The notes under the pieces were generated by a model. The model was not told the origin of the DNA and searched no databases. It worked only from the letters and a program-made list of their open reading frames with translations. Below are positions 15,927 to 25,518 of a stretch of DNA of 64,000 nucleotides, piece after piece. Position 1 is the stretch's first letter. Each line of letters opens with the position of its first letter. Position numbers and translations under genes: made by a program. Source of the stretch: Kaistella antarctica (lineage in GTDB: Bacteria; Bacteroidota; Bacteroidia; Flavobacteriales; Weeksellaceae); the NCBI RefSeq assembly GCF_900109615.1, contig NZ_FOIX01000002.1:372001-436000 (forward strand), read 5' to 3'.

Positions 15927-18842
15927 ATGCAAGGAAAAGGACTTATTAAGCTGGTTGCGATTATTTTGGGACTTATTTGTCTTAATGAATTGTTACCAAC
16001 ATGGTATGCTGGTAAGGTTGAAAGACAAGCCACTGCTATTGCGGGAGACAACCCCGAAAAATATAACAAGGAAATTGCCCGTCTTTCTAAAGACACTCTA
16101 AATCTTGGTTTTACAAAATTGTATTACTCAAGAGCTCAAGAAAGACAAATGAAATTAGGTCTGGATTTGAAAGGAGGGATTAACGTGCTATTGGAAATCA
16201 ACCAGAGAGATTTGGTAAATGATTTAACTCAGTATTCTACCAATCCAATTCTATTAGAAGCCTTGGAGCGTACGGACAAAGCACAGAAAACTGCTGCCGG
16301 TACCTACATCAATAACTTTTTCAAGGAATTCGATGCCGTAAACTTGGAAAAAGGAACCAACCTTAAATTGGCTGATCCCGAACTTTTCGGCAACACCAAC
16401 CTTACAGAAATTAAATTCAACACCTCCGATGATGAGGTTAGAAATATTATTCGCCAGAAAATAAACTCCGCTGAAGGCTCTGCTTATGAAGTAATCAGAA
16501 CGCGTATTGACAAAATGGGAGTAACCCAACCGAATGTTCAGCGTGTACCGGGAACTGGCCGTATTTCTGTGGAAATGCCAGGAAGTAAAGATATCGACCG
16601 TGTAAAGAAAATGTTGGCGACTTCTGCAAAATTACAGTTCTGGGAAGTACAAACTATTCAGGAAGTGATTCCTTACTTAGAACAATTATCAACGGTAGTT
16701 TCTGCAAAAAGTGATTCGATAGGTGTTGCGAAAAACACTGATTTAATGAAAATGCTTCAGTTGAACTCATTGAAATCAAGTGGTGTTGGTAACATTAAAC
16801 TTTCGGATACCGCAGCCATTAATAAAATTTTAAGTTCAGACATTGCTAAAAATCTTCGTCCGTCTAACATTAAATATACCCAGTTCATGTGGGGATATAA
16901 GCCAGAATCGAATGACGCTAATAATTTAGTGCTTTACGCAATCCGTGGAAATATCAACCAAAAAGCCCCAGTTGATGGTGCGGTAGAATCTGCCAGAGTC
17001 AACTATGACGAAATGGGTAGAGTGGTTGTAGACATGCAAATGGATTCGCAAGGTTCTAGAGAATGGAAAGCCATGACTGCTAAAAACGTCAACAAATCGG
17101 TAGCGGTTTCTTTGGATAATGTAGTTTATACGGCACCAAATGTTGTTAACGAAATTCCAAACGGAAGAACGCAGATTTCTGGAAACTTCTCTCAAGAGGA
17201 AGCACAGGATTTGGTAAATGTACTTGGTGCAGGTAAACTTCCAGCAAGTGCGAAAGTAGTACAGGCCGATGTTGTAGGACCTTCACTTGGGCAACAATCC
17301 ATCGACGCAGGGATGCTTTCATTCTTAATCGCCTTTTTGGTAATCGTTTGCTATATTATTTTCTATTATGGTGGGGCAGGTGTTTACGCAGTAATTGCAA
17401 TGATCATCAACTTATTCTACATTTTCGGAATCATGGATTCTGTTGATGCGACTTTAACTTTGCCTGGTATTGCAGGGATTGTGTTATCGATGGCGATGGC
17501 GGTCGATACCAACGTAATTATTTATGAACGGACCAAAGAAGAACTCTTCGCTGGTAAAAACATTCTCGAAGCCTACAAAGATGGTTTCAAACATGCACTT
17601 TCGGCAATTATTGATGGTCACTCGACTACGATTTTGACTGCAGTTGTGTTGTACATATTCGGAACGGGTCCAATTAAAGGATTCGCCGTAACCTTAATCA
17701 TCGGTATATTAATGACTTTCTTTACGTCGGTATTATTATCTAGAGTAATGATTTTCGCACGATTAAATAAAGGAAAAGGTCTTTCTGTTTGGACGCCTTT
17801 AACCAAGAATTTATTCAGAAATGTTTGGATCGACTTTATCGGTAAAAGAAAATATGCTTACATGATTTCTGCGGTTCTTACTGTTGGAAGTTTAGTTTCC
17901 ATTTACGTTAATGGATTCAAATATGGTATTGACTTTACAGGTGGTCGTAACTACGTTGTGAAATTTGATAAACCAGTTGATGCTACCAAAACCGAAGAAT
18001 CTTTAATTAAGATTTTTAAAACCGAAGATGGAAAATTATCAGCCGTTGAAGTAAAAACGTTTGGTACTGGAAATCAGCTGAAAATATCTACCGATTATTT
18101 AATTGATGATGAATCGTTGAAAGCCGATCAAACCATCGAGCAAAAACTATATGAAGGGTTGAAGCAATCTCTTCCAGCAGACATGACTCTACAAGAGTTT
18201 AAAGCTGCGGATGCTTCTCATGCGGGAATTGTGTCCTCTACGAAAGTAGGGCCAACCGTTGCCGACGACATCAAGAGAGGCGGAATGTTCGCTGTAATTG
18301 CGGCGCTTGCCGGTATTTTCCTCTACATTTTGGTGCGATTTACCAAATGGCAGTTCTCTTTAGGAGCAGTTGTGGGGCTTGCGCATGATGCGATTATTAT
18401 TCTAGGAGTTTACTCGTTGCTGCATAAATACATGCCGTTCAACATGGAGATTAACCAGGATTTCATTGCCGCAATCTTAACGGTTCTTGGTTATTCCATT
18501 AATGATACCGTGATTGTATTCGATAGGATTCGGGAATATTTGAGAGAGAAAAAATCACTCACTTTGGCCGGGCTATTTGATGACTCGATTTCAAGTACAT
18601 TGGGAAGAACGTTCAATACGTCATTCACCACTATTTTGGTAATTCTTGCCATCTTCATTTTCGGTGGGGAAAACCTAAAAGGATTTATGTTCGCGCTCTT
18701 AATTGGAATTGGATTTGGAACTTATTCCTCCATTTTCATCTCGTCGGCCATTGCTTACGATTTCTTGAAAGGAAAAGGAAAAGAAGAAAAATTGCACGGT
18801 CGAACAACAACCGACATCGCAGTTCCAGAAGAAAGAGTGTAA
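15927..18842 (+). CDS. secDF: SecDF fusion, protein translocase accessory subunit
   Basis: A 971-residue fusion of SecD and SecF, which uses proton motive force to pull preproteins out of the Sec channel. The N-terminal segment is followed by the periplasmic P1 domain ('LKLGLDLKGGINVLLEI'-type motif near residue 75). Then come six SecD helices ('LPGIAGIVLSMAMAVDTNVI' with the functional Asp) and the SecF half ('GIDFTGGRNYVVKF', 'VLGYSINDTVIVFDRIREYL'). Fusion is normal in Bacteroidota. A TATATTTG -7 box lies at 15885-15892. A terminator follows. Confidence 0.96.
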   Translation: MQGKGLIKLVAIILGLICLNELLPTWYAGKVERQATAIAGDNPEKYNKEIARLSKDTLNLGFTKLYYSRAQERQMKLGLDLKGGINVLLEINQRDLVNDLTQYSTNPILLEALERTDKAQKTAAGTYINNFFKEFDAVNLEKGTNLKLADPELFGNTNLTEIKFNTSDDEVRNIIRQKINSAEGSAYEVIRTRIDKMGVTQPNVQRVPGTGRISVEMPGSKDIDRVKKMLATSAKLQFWEVQTIQEVIPYLEQLSTVVSAKSDSIGVAKNTDLMKMLQLNSLKSSGVGNIKLSDTAAINKILSSDIAKNLRPSNIKYTQFMWGYKPESNDANNLVLYAIRGNINQKAPVDGAVESARVNYDEMGRVVVDMQMDSQGSREWKAMTAKNVNKSVAVSLDNVVYTAPNVVNEIPNGRTQISGNFSQEEAQDLVNVLGAGKLPASAKVVQADVVGPSLGQQSIDAGMLSFLIAFLVIVCYIIFYYGGAGVYAVIAMIINLFYIFGIMDSVDATLTLPGIAGIVLSMAMAVDTNVIIYERTKEELFAGKNILEAYKDGFKHALSAIIDGHSTTILTAVVLYIFGTGPIKGFAVTLIIGILMTFFTSVLLSRVMIFARLNKGKGLSVWTPLTKNLFRNVWIDFIGKRKYAYMISAVLTVGSLVSIYVNGFKYGIDFTGGRNYVVKFDKPVDATKTEESLIKIFKTEDGKLSAVEVKTFGTGNQLKISTDYLIDDESLKADQTIEQKLYEGLKQSLPADMTLQEFKAADASHAGIVSSTKVGPTVADDIKRGGMFAVIAALAGIFLYILVRFTKWQFSLGAVVGLAHDAIIILGVYSLLHKYMPFNMEINQDFIAAILTVLGYSINDTVIVFDRIREYLREKKSLTLAGLFDDSISSTLGRTFNTSFTTILVILAIFIFGGENLKGFMFALLIGIGFGTYSSIFISSAIAYDFLKGKGKEEKLHGRTTTDIAVPEERV

Positions 18843-18862
18843 AAAACTTTCTTTAAAATATC

Positions 18863-18896
18863 AAATGTCCTTCGAAAGAGGGACATTTTTTTGTTT
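18863..18896 (+). terminator. Intrinsic terminator after secDF
   Basis: Stem AAATGTCC / GGACATTT (18863-18870 with 18881-18888) followed by a T run. Confidence 0.85.
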
Positions 18897-18923
18897 AAAA
18901 TAGATGACTAATTTTTTTAATTT

Positions 18924-19027
18924 GGGCAGACAATTCCGCCTTAATTTACCCTGAGCTTGCCGAAGGGCTCCCACTTTTTTTACTCCACTGCGTTGCGCAA
19001 AAAAGAGCTTCGTTCGAGTTGGGCTGC
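18924..19027 (+). repeat. Dispersed structured intergenic repeat, copy B, with REP-like core
   Basis: 5' box GGGCAGACAATTCCGCC, CTTTTTTT (18974-18981) facing AAAAAAG (18999-19005), 3' box TTGGGCTGC. Compared with copy A it has an extra block between the 5' box and the T run, containing CTGAGCTTGCCGAAG (18951-18965). That is the REP-like core also found, in opposite orientation, in copy C. Confidence 0.7.
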
Positions 19028-19307
19028 AAAGCCATAAATACTCAACCGTTTCATGAATTTTAAGTCTTGAAATATTAAAAAACCTGTGTTTTATATTTCC
19101 TCTGAGCGCATAGAAATACGGTTTAACATTTTAAAGAAAAACCTACTACTTTTACATCCTTCCCTTTGCTGAACGAAGTGCCTTTGCGACCGATTTTGCA
19201 GAAGTCATTCTATTATCTTGCGTCCTTTGCGTTAAAGTAATTCTTAACTTTTATCTTTCAACGTTATCCCTTAAAAAAACTACAAAAAAACTATCTTTAC
19301 ACCCGCA
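19028..19307 (+). other. Intergenic region with CTTTGCG-type repeat
   Basis: No gene is supported here. At 19181-19237 there are repeated CTTTGCG and CTTGCG words ('TGCGTCCTTTGCGTTAAAG'), resembling an intergenic sequence often seen in Bacteroidota genomes. Only one copy occurs in the window. TATCTTTAC at 19292-19300 may be the -7 box of the following MFS gene. Confidence 0.4.
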
Positions 19308-20531
19308 ATGAAAAAAAAGCAAAAATCTGCCGCTATTGGGTTCATCTTCATCACCTTGTTAATAGATATTACAGGGTGGGGAATCGTGATTCCAGTTGTA
19401 CCAAAATTGATTCAAGAGTTAGTTGGCACCAATGATTTAAGCGTTGCCGCACAATATGGTGGTTGGATCAGTTTTGCTTATGCTGGAACCCAATTTATCT
19501 TCGCTTCCGTTTTAGGAGGGTTAAGCGATAAGTTTGGTCGGCGACCGATTATCCTTCTATCTCTATTAGGATTCTCTATGAATTTTTTCATACAAGCAAT
19601 TGCACCCACAATTATGTGGCTTTTTGTCGGTAGAATTCTGTCTGGCGTAAGCGGTGCGAGCATTACCACCGCAAGCGCCTACATCGCTGACATCTCAAAT
19701 GATGAAGACCGCGCAAAAAACTTCGGAATGATTGGGGCTGCTTTCGGCTTAGGATTTATTATCGGCCCTGTCATCGGGGGATTTCTTGGACAGTACGGCG
19801 CGCGAGTTCCTTTCTACGCTGCTTCTGCTTTGTGTTTGGTTAATTTCCTTTACGGTTGGTTTATTCTGCCAGAAAGTCTCGACAAAGAAAACCGTCGACC
19901 GTTCAATTGGCGACGCGCGAATCCTGTCGGATCATTATTGCAACTGAAAAAACATCCTGAAATTTTAGGCTTAATTTCAACTCTAGTTTTAGTATATATT
20001 GCCGGACATGCCGTGCAAACCAACTGGACTTTCTTCACTATGTACAAATTTGGCTGGACCGAAAAAGTGGTTGGGCTTTCCTTAGGATTCGTCGGTTTGA
20101 TGGCGGCTTTGGTTCAAGGATATTTGATTAGGTTCATTCAACCGAAACTCGGAAATGAGAGAACCATTGTTTATGGCTTAGCTCTTTACGCGGTTGGTTT
20201 AATTCTCTTCGCTTTTGCCAGTGAAAGTTGGATGATGTTCGCTTTTCTAATTCCTTACGGTTTGGGTGGCATTGCGGGACCAGCCTTGCAATCAGTCATC
20301 TCAGCGCAAGTTCCGAAAAATGAACAGGGAGAATTACAGGGAGCTTTAGCAAGTTTAATTAGTTTTACTGCGATTATTGGTCCACCTTTAATGACCAACA
20401 TCTTTTATTATTTCACCCATGATTCTGCGCCTTTTATCTTTCCGGGAGCACCGTTTTTCCTCGGATTTATTTTAATGGCAATCAGTGTAATTTTAGTGAA
20501 TCGTCTTTTTCCCCGGAAGAAAAAGATCTAG
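19308..20531 (+). CDS. MFS transporter, TetA/TCR-like drug:H+ antiporter family
   Basis: A 407-residue, 12-helix major facilitator protein. The first helix carries the TetA-like signature '[19 protein letters not shown]'. Loop 2-3 has motif A, '[20 protein letters not shown]'. '[20 protein letters not shown]' also matches the tetracycline-resistance-type branch. Such proteins export hydrophobic compounds in exchange for protons. Many chromosomal relatives do not confer tetracycline resistance, so the substrate remains open. There is no adjacent TetR-type regulator. Confidence 0.9.
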   Translation: MKKKQKSAAIGFIFITLLIDITGWGIVIPVVPKLIQELVGTNDLSVAAQYGGWISFAYAGTQFIFASVLGGLSDKFGRRPIILLSLLGFSMNFFIQAIAPTIMWLFVGRILSGVSGASITTASAYIADISNDEDRAKNFGMIGAAFGLGFIIGPVIGGFLGQYGARVPFYAASALCLVNFLYGWFILPESLDKENRRPFNWRRANPVGSLLQLKKHPEILGLISTLVLVYIAGHAVQTNWTFFTMYKFGWTEKVVGLSLGFVGLMAALVQGYLIRFIQPKLGNERTIVYGLALYAVGLILFAFASESWMMFAFLIPYGLGGIAGPALQSVISAQVPKNEQGELQGALASLISFTAIIGPPLMTNIFYYFTHDSAPFIFPGAPFFLGFILMAISVILVNRLFPRKKKI

Positions 20532-20626
20532 TTCAACACTATTCAGCTAGAAATTTGATGATACTTTAAGAATAAATTAATTTTAAAAATGAAAAACCAT
20601 ATCATAATCTTTTGTAATTTTACGCC

Positions 20627-20950
20627 ATGGAGTTAAGTATAGGTGAAATGCTCATGGTTGCTTTGGTAATCGTTGTCTTATTCGGTCCGAATAAATTGCC
20701 GCAAATTGCGCGTGATCTGGGACAAGGAGTGCGCAAGATGCGTGGCGCCATGGAAGACGTGAAAACGGAAATCCTGAAAGAAACAGATAATCCAGTCTCT
20801 GAGATTAAAAGAGAAATCGAAAAAGTAAAGAAGGCTGCTATGGATTTTAATCCAATGGCTGATCTTGAAAAAGAGGCAATGGCCAACCGCGACGAGCCGA
20901 AAGTTAATTTGTCCGAAAGCGAAACGCACGAAGGACCTGTAAGCCGTTAA
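20627..20950 (+). CDS. tatA: TatA/TatB-family twin-arginine translocase subunit
   Basis: A 107-residue protein with one N-terminal membrane helix, the Phe-Gly hinge ('VVLFGPNKLPQIARDLGQG') and an amphipathic helix, followed by a charged tail. This is the classical TatA/B layout for folded-protein export. The tail is longer than in minimal TatA. Assignment to TatA rather than TatB is not decided by sequence alone. tatC is not adjacent. The next gene starts one base after the stop, so they are co-transcribed. Confidence 0.88.
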   Translation: MELSIGEMLMVALVIVVLFGPNKLPQIARDLGQGVRKMRGAMEDVKTEILKETDNPVSEIKREIEKVKKAAMDFNPMADLEKEAMANRDEPKVNLSESETHEGPVSR

Positions 20951-20951
20951 T

Positions 20952-21533
20952 ATGCACGAACTGATTCAGGAAGATAAATCTATTTTTCTTTTTCTCAACA
21001 ATTTGGGTAGCACGCCGTTTGACCAATTGTGGATCATGATTTCTGCAACCTGGATCTGGGTTCCCCTTTACGTCATCTTTCTTTACCTCTTATTCAAAAC
21101 GTTTAAATTTCGAAGTTTAATTTTCATTTTAATCTTCATCGCTTTAGGCGTAACCGTTTCCGACCAGTTAGCTGGAATCTTTAAAACGGGAATCCTTCGC
21201 CTGAGACCTTGTCACGACCCTACTCTTACAGGATTGATGCGGGCTGTAAAATGCGGCGGACAGTATGGTTTTTATTCCAGTCACGCGGCTAACACTTTTT
21301 TCATTGCGACTTTTATGTCATTGCTTTTGTATAAAAAATTCAAATTCCTGCCTTACTTTTTATTCGTTTGGGCAATCGTTGTTTCGTACAGCCGTATATA
21401 TTTAGGTGTCCATTTTCCTTTGGATATTTTAATGGGCTCTTTAATGGGCTTTTTCACCGGCGGGTTCTTTGCAACCTTAGCTTTAAAGGTTATTCATAAA
21501 CAGAACAATTCAGCTTCTACTGCCAAGAATTGA
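20952..21533 (+). CDS. PAP2-superfamily membrane phosphatase
   Basis: A 193-residue multi-helix protein with the three phosphatidate-phosphatase motifs: 'KTGILRLRPC' (K-x6-RP), 'YSSHAANT' (PSGH-like) and 'SYSRIYLGVHFPLDIL' (SR-x5-H-x3-D). Relatives dephosphorylate undecaprenyl pyrophosphate, phosphatidate or phosphatidylglycerophosphate at the outer face of the membrane. A role in undecaprenyl phosphate recycling or lipid A modification is plausible but not shown. It is translationally linked to tatA. Confidence 0.9.
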   Translation: MHELIQEDKSIFLFLNNLGSTPFDQLWIMISATWIWVPLYVIFLYLLFKTFKFRSLIFILIFIALGVTVSDQLAGIFKTGILRLRPCHDPTLTGLMRAVKCGGQYGFYSSHAANTFFIATFMSLLLYKKFKFLPYFLFVWAIVVSYSRIYLGVHFPLDILMGSLMGFFTGGFFATLALKVIHKQNNSASTAKN

Positions 21534-21660
21534 TTTAATTCCGCAAAAGTGTCTTTTCCACTCTATCTTTTTTGCAGCATTGAATTTCCGCAGGAAATCT
21601 TAATGATCTTAACTCCTTAACCAAAATCTTAATGGTTAAAATTTAATTCTTATTTTTCAC

Positions 21661-21700
21661 ATATTCACATATTCACATATTCACATATTCACATATTCAC
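21661..21700 (+). repeat. Tandem octamer repeat (5 x ATATTCAC) upstream of polA
   Basis: Five exact consecutive copies of ATATTCAC followed by a degenerate ATCCACAC unit. G-free on the plus strand. It lies about 80 bases before the polA start. Confidence 0.9.
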
Positions 21701-21764
21701 ATCCACACATTCTCAAAACGATATAATCTTCAATTTGAAAATGTCACTCCTCCTATCTTTTTTA

Positions 21765-21772
21765 TATCTTTG
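21765..21772 (+). promoter_or_regulatory. Putative -7 box of polA
   Basis: TATCTTTG followed by C, five bases before the polA ATG. This is the same distance as for the DedA gene. The nearest TTG (21735-21737) is 27 bases upstream, longer than usual. Confidence 0.4.
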
Positions 21773-21777
21773 CTTCT

Positions 21778-24609
21778 ATGTCAGAAAATAACGATAAACG
21801 TCTTTTCCTCATCGATGCGTATGCGATGATTTTCCGTGGATATTATGCTTTAATAAGAAGTCCGCGAGTGACCAGTACAGGGATCGATACCTCCGCTATA
21901 TTTGGATTTACCAACTCTTTAATTGAATTAATCCGTCGTGAAAAACCGACACACTTGGCCGTCGTTTTCGATGTCGGACAAGCCAGCGTTCGAACTGCCG
22001 ATTACGCTGATTATAAAGCCAACCGAAATGAAACGCCCGAAGCTATAAAATTGGCCATTCCGTATATTCATCGGATTTTAGACGCGATGCATGTTCCTAT
22101 TTTAGGCTTAGAAGGTTATGAAGCTGATGATTTAATTGGAACCTTATCTGTAAAAGCGGAAAAGGAAGGTTACGAAGTTTTCATGGTAACGCCCGATAAA
22201 GACTTTGCCCAATTGGTTACAGACAGAGTTAAGATTTATAAACCAGGCTTAAAAGGTGCAGAATTTGAGATTCTCGGCGTTGAAGAAGTAAAAGCGAAAT
22301 ATGAAATTGAAGATCCGAAACAAGTCATTGATTTTCTTGCCATGATGGGAGATGCGGTAGATAATATTCCCGGCTTGGAAGGTGTTGGAGAAAAAACGGC
22401 GAAGAAATTTTTAAAAGAATACGGAAGCATTGAAAATCTACTGGCGAATACAGCAGATTTAAAAGGAAAATTAAAAGAGAAAGTTGAAAATTCAGCTGAA
22501 CGTGGGATTCTTTCCAAGAAGTTAGCGACCATCATTTGTGATGCTCCGATTGAGTTTCATCAGGAACAATATGATCTAGATACGCCAGATTTCGAAAAAG
22601 TAAAAGAAGTTTTTGATGAAATTGAGTTCCGTCGGTTATATGAAAATTTATTCAGAGCATTTTCTTCCACAAATGAAAATGGAACTTCCAGCAGTAAGCC
22701 TTCTCTTTCAAATCCACAACCAGTAATTACGGCGAATCAGTCGCTGCAGTTGGATTTGTTTGCCAACTTTGAAGAATTAGACCAGGCGACGACGACGAAG
22801 GAAACCGTTTTTGATAATGATCATTTATACCAATATATCGATTCTCCAAAAGCGCAGTATATGTTGGTTCGAAATCTGATGCAACAACAAGCCGTTTCTT
22901 TCGATACCGAAACCACTTCTTTAAATGAGATGGAAGCCGAATTAATCGGACTAAGTTTTTCTTATAAAAACGGCTTAGCTTATTATATTCCCTTATCCGA
23001 AAATCGCGACGAAGTGTTAGAAACGCTGGAGATTTTCCGGCCGTTTTTTGAGAAAAAGGATATTTTAAAAATTGGACATAATATAAAGTTTGATTACAAA
23101 ATTTTAAAACTCTACGGAATTTCGGTTCAAGGTTTACTCTTTGACACCATGATTGCCCATTATTTACTCAATCCAGATGGCCGACATGTGATGGAATATC
23201 TATCTGAAATGTATTTGAATTACAAGCCGATTTCACTAGAATCTTTAGTAGGTAAAAAAGGGAAAAACCAAAGTAGTTTACGTTCGATTTCTTTAGCGGA
23301 ACAAACCGAATATGCAAGTGAAGATGCCGATTTAGCTTTTCGGCTTTATCAAGTTTTTGCACCTCAATTGAAAATAGAAAACTTAGAGGATCTCTTTTTT
23401 AAAGTCGAAATGCCTTTAATGAAAGTTCTTGCCAAGATGGAACTGGAAGGAATTGCCCTCGACAAAAAATGGTTGGCCCAAGAAAGTATCGATTTAGAAA
23501 ACGATTTGCGTCAGTTAGAGAAAACAATTTTCGAATTGTCAGGTGAAAAATTTAATATGAATTCTCCGAAACAGTTGGGTGAAGTTTTATTTGAAAAAAT
23601 GCAGCTGGATCCGAAAGCCAAGAAAACGAAATCTGGGCAATACGCCACAGGCGAGGATATTCTGCAAAAGCTATCTTCCAAACACGAAATTATTCAGCAT
23701 ATATTGGAATACCGCACGTATCAGAAATTGAAATCTACTTACGTTGATGCCTTGCCATTACAAATTGATAAAGACGATCATCGCGTACATACCAATTTCT
23801 CGCAAACTACAGCAGCGACCGGGCGTTTGTCAAGTTTAAATCCGAATTTACAGAATATTCCAATCCGAACTTTACGCGGACAGCAAATTCGAGGAGCATT
23901 TGTTGCAAACCCTGGAAATAAATTGATTGCGGCAGATTATTCTCAAATTGAATTGCGCTTAATTGCGGCAATTTCTGAAGAGGAGAATATGATTAAAGCC
24001 TTTCAGGATGGGGAAGACATTCACGCTTCCACAGCTTCTAAATTATTTAATATTCCTTTAGAAGAAGTAACCAAAACGCAACGTTCCCAAGCAAAAACAG
24101 TCAACTTTGGAATTCTGTACGGACAAGGTGCCTTTGGTTTAGCAGAACAAACCGGACTGTCCAGAAAAGAAGCCAAGGAAATGATTGAGTCTTATTTTGA
24201 AACTTATCCCAAGTTGAAGAAATACATGGCAAATCAAGTCGTAAAAGCGCAGGAAATGGGTTATGTCGAAACCATATTAAATCGTAAGAGACATTTAAAA
24301 GATATTAATTCAGCCAACTTTGTAGTTAAAGCGCATGCAGAAAGAAACGCCGTTAACGCTCCAATTCAAGGAAGTGCTGCCGACGTCATTAAACTGGCAA
24401 TGATTAAAATCGATGAGCAATTGACCGAACAAAATTTAAAAACGAAAATGCTATTGCAGGTTCATGATGAATTGGTGTTTGAAGCACCAGAAGAAGAATT
24501 AGAAACTGTGACCGCTTTAATTAAAAAAGAAATGGAATCGGCGTATGAAACTACGGTTCCTTTGTTGGTCGAGGTTGGAGTAGGAGATAATTGGTTGGAA
24601 GCGCATTAA
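21778..24609 (+). CDS. polA: DNA polymerase I
   Basis: A 943-residue Pol I with all three parts. The first is a 5' nuclease ('FLIDAYAMIFRGYYAL', 'VTPDKDFAQLV', 'DNIPGLEGVGEKTA'). The second is a 3'-5' proofreading domain whose acidic residues look intact ('VSFDTETTSLNE', 'GHNIKFDYKIL', 'YASEDADLAF'). The third is family A polymerase motifs A 'AADYSQIELRLIA', B 'RSQAKTVNFGILYGQG' and C 'LLQVHDELVFE'. It works in Okazaki-fragment maturation and repair. It heads a tight run with three downstream genes (gaps of 24, 6 and 12 bases). Confidence 0.96.
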   Translation: MSENNDKRLFLIDAYAMIFRGYYALIRSPRVTSTGIDTSAIFGFTNSLIELIRREKPTHLAVVFDVGQASVRTADYADYKANRNETPEAIKLAIPYIHRILDAMHVPILGLEGYEADDLIGTLSVKAEKEGYEVFMVTPDKDFAQLVTDRVKIYKPGLKGAEFEILGVEEVKAKYEIEDPKQVIDFLAMMGDAVDNIPGLEGVGEKTAKKFLKEYGSIENLLANTADLKGKLKEKVENSAERGILSKKLATIICDAPIEFHQEQYDLDTPDFEKVKEVFDEIEFRRLYENLFRAFSSTNENGTSSSKPSLSNPQPVITANQSLQLDLFANFEELDQATTTKETVFDNDHLYQYIDSPKAQYMLVRNLMQQQAVSFDTETTSLNEMEAELIGLSFSYKNGLAYYIPLSENRDEVLETLEIFRPFFEKKDILKIGHNIKFDYKILKLYGISVQGLLFDTMIAHYLLNPDGRHVMEYLSEMYLNYKPISLESLVGKKGKNQSSLRSISLAEQTEYASEDADLAFRLYQVFAPQLKIENLEDLFFKVEMPLMKVLAKMELEGIALDKKWLAQESIDLENDLRQLEKTIFELSGEKFNMNSPKQLGEVLFEKMQLDPKAKKTKSGQYATGEDILQKLSSKHEIIQHILEYRTYQKLKSTYVDALPLQIDKDDHRVHTNFSQTTAATGRLSSLNPNLQNIPIRTLRGQQIRGAFVANPGNKLIAADYSQIELRLIAAISEEENMIKAFQDGEDIHASTASKLFNIPLEEVTKTQRSQAKTVNFGILYGQGAFGLAEQTGLSRKEAKEMIESYFETYPKLKKYMANQVVKAQEMGYVETILNRKRHLKDINSANFVVKAHAERNAVNAPIQGSAADVIKLAMIKIDEQLTEQNLKTKMLLQVHDELVFEAPEEELETVTALIKKEMESAYETTVPLLVEVGVGDNWLEAH

Positions 24610-24633
24610 GATCTAATAAATTTCTGATACATT

Positions 24634-25512
24634 TTGAAATTCCTCATCATCATTCCCACGCACAACGAAGAGAAGAACATTCTCTTCACTTTGAAATCTT
24701 TGCAACAACAATTGTTTCAAGATTTTTTCTGCGTAATTGTTAATGATGGATCTACAGACAAAACCCAACAAATTGTGGAGGAATTTATTGGAGGTAATTT
24801 AAAATTTAAAATTCAAAATTTAGAATCATCAACGCACGAACCAGGAGCAAAAGTAGTTCGTACCTTTAATAAAGGATTAGAATCTGTTGATATAAAAGAA
24901 TATGATATCATTTGTAAATTTGATGCAGATATTATTTTTCCCTCGAATTATCTAAAGAAAGTTAATCAAGTTTATGAAGCCAATGAACAAGCAGGAATGG
25001 TTTCTGGCTTGGTGAAAATTAGGAAATCAATTTTTGAAAAGGCTTTGGCTTTTGATTTTAAAGATGCCAAACAGCAATGGAAATTTGAAAACTTATCTTC
25101 GAAAAATCATGTTCGGGGACCGATTAAATCTTATCGAAAGGAATGCTTCGAGGCTATGAATGGATTACGTCCGGTTTTAGGTTGGGACAATATCGATGTG
25201 ATGTTAGCTAAAAAAAATGGCTGGGAAACAGTCACGATTAAAGATTTGTGGGTGAAACATCTCCGTCCAACCGCTTTTCAATACAAAAATCAGAAAGCTG
25301 AAAAGTTGGGTGAATACTTTTATAATATTGGACTGAACTTACCATTGACAATGATTTCATCTGCTAAATCATCTCTAAAAAATAAATCAGTTTGCGAGTT
25401 TGTCACCACAATAAAATCATTTTTAAAACAGAAAGGAGATCGATCATTGTCAAAAGAAGAAATAAAATATATCAGAAATTTAAGATGGACACAGATGTTC
25501 AATAGAAAATAA
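24634..25512 (+). CDS. Family 2 glycosyltransferase
   Basis: A 292-residue GT-A-fold enzyme: N-terminal 'IIIPTHNEEKNILFTLKSLQ', nucleotide site 'VIVNDGSTDKTQQIVEEF' and the metal-binding D-x-D in 'CKFDADIIFPSNYL'. It probably adds a sugar to an envelope glycan or lipid. The start is an unusual TTG at 24634. A stop lies three codons upstream in frame and the conserved N-terminus begins right after it. No ATG is available. Confidence 0.88.
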   Translation: MKFLIIIPTHNEEKNILFTLKSLQQQLFQDFFCVIVNDGSTDKTQQIVEEFIGGNLKFKIQNLESSTHEPGAKVVRTFNKGLESVDIKEYDIICKFDADIIFPSNYLKKVNQVYEANEQAGMVSGLVKIRKSIFEKALAFDFKDAKQQWKFENLSSKNHVRGPIKSYRKECFEAMNGLRPVLGWDNIDVMLAKKNGWETVTIKDLWVKHLRPTAFQYKNQKAEKLGEYFYNIGLNLPLTMISSAKSSLKNKSVCEFVTTIKSFLKQKGDRSLSKEEIKYIRNLRWTQMFNRK

Positions 25513-25518
25513 ATAGTC

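Noticed and set aside
21545-21595. A fifth copy of the GGGCAG repeat family (TTTTCCACTCTATCTTTTTT...)
   Set aside because: Only the CTCTATCTTTTTT part resembles copy D. The boxes and the facing A run are missing, so it may be a remnant or chance.
21661-21720. Possible CRISPR array
   Set aside because: The units are 8 bases with no spacers and no cas genes nearby. It is a simple tandem repeat.
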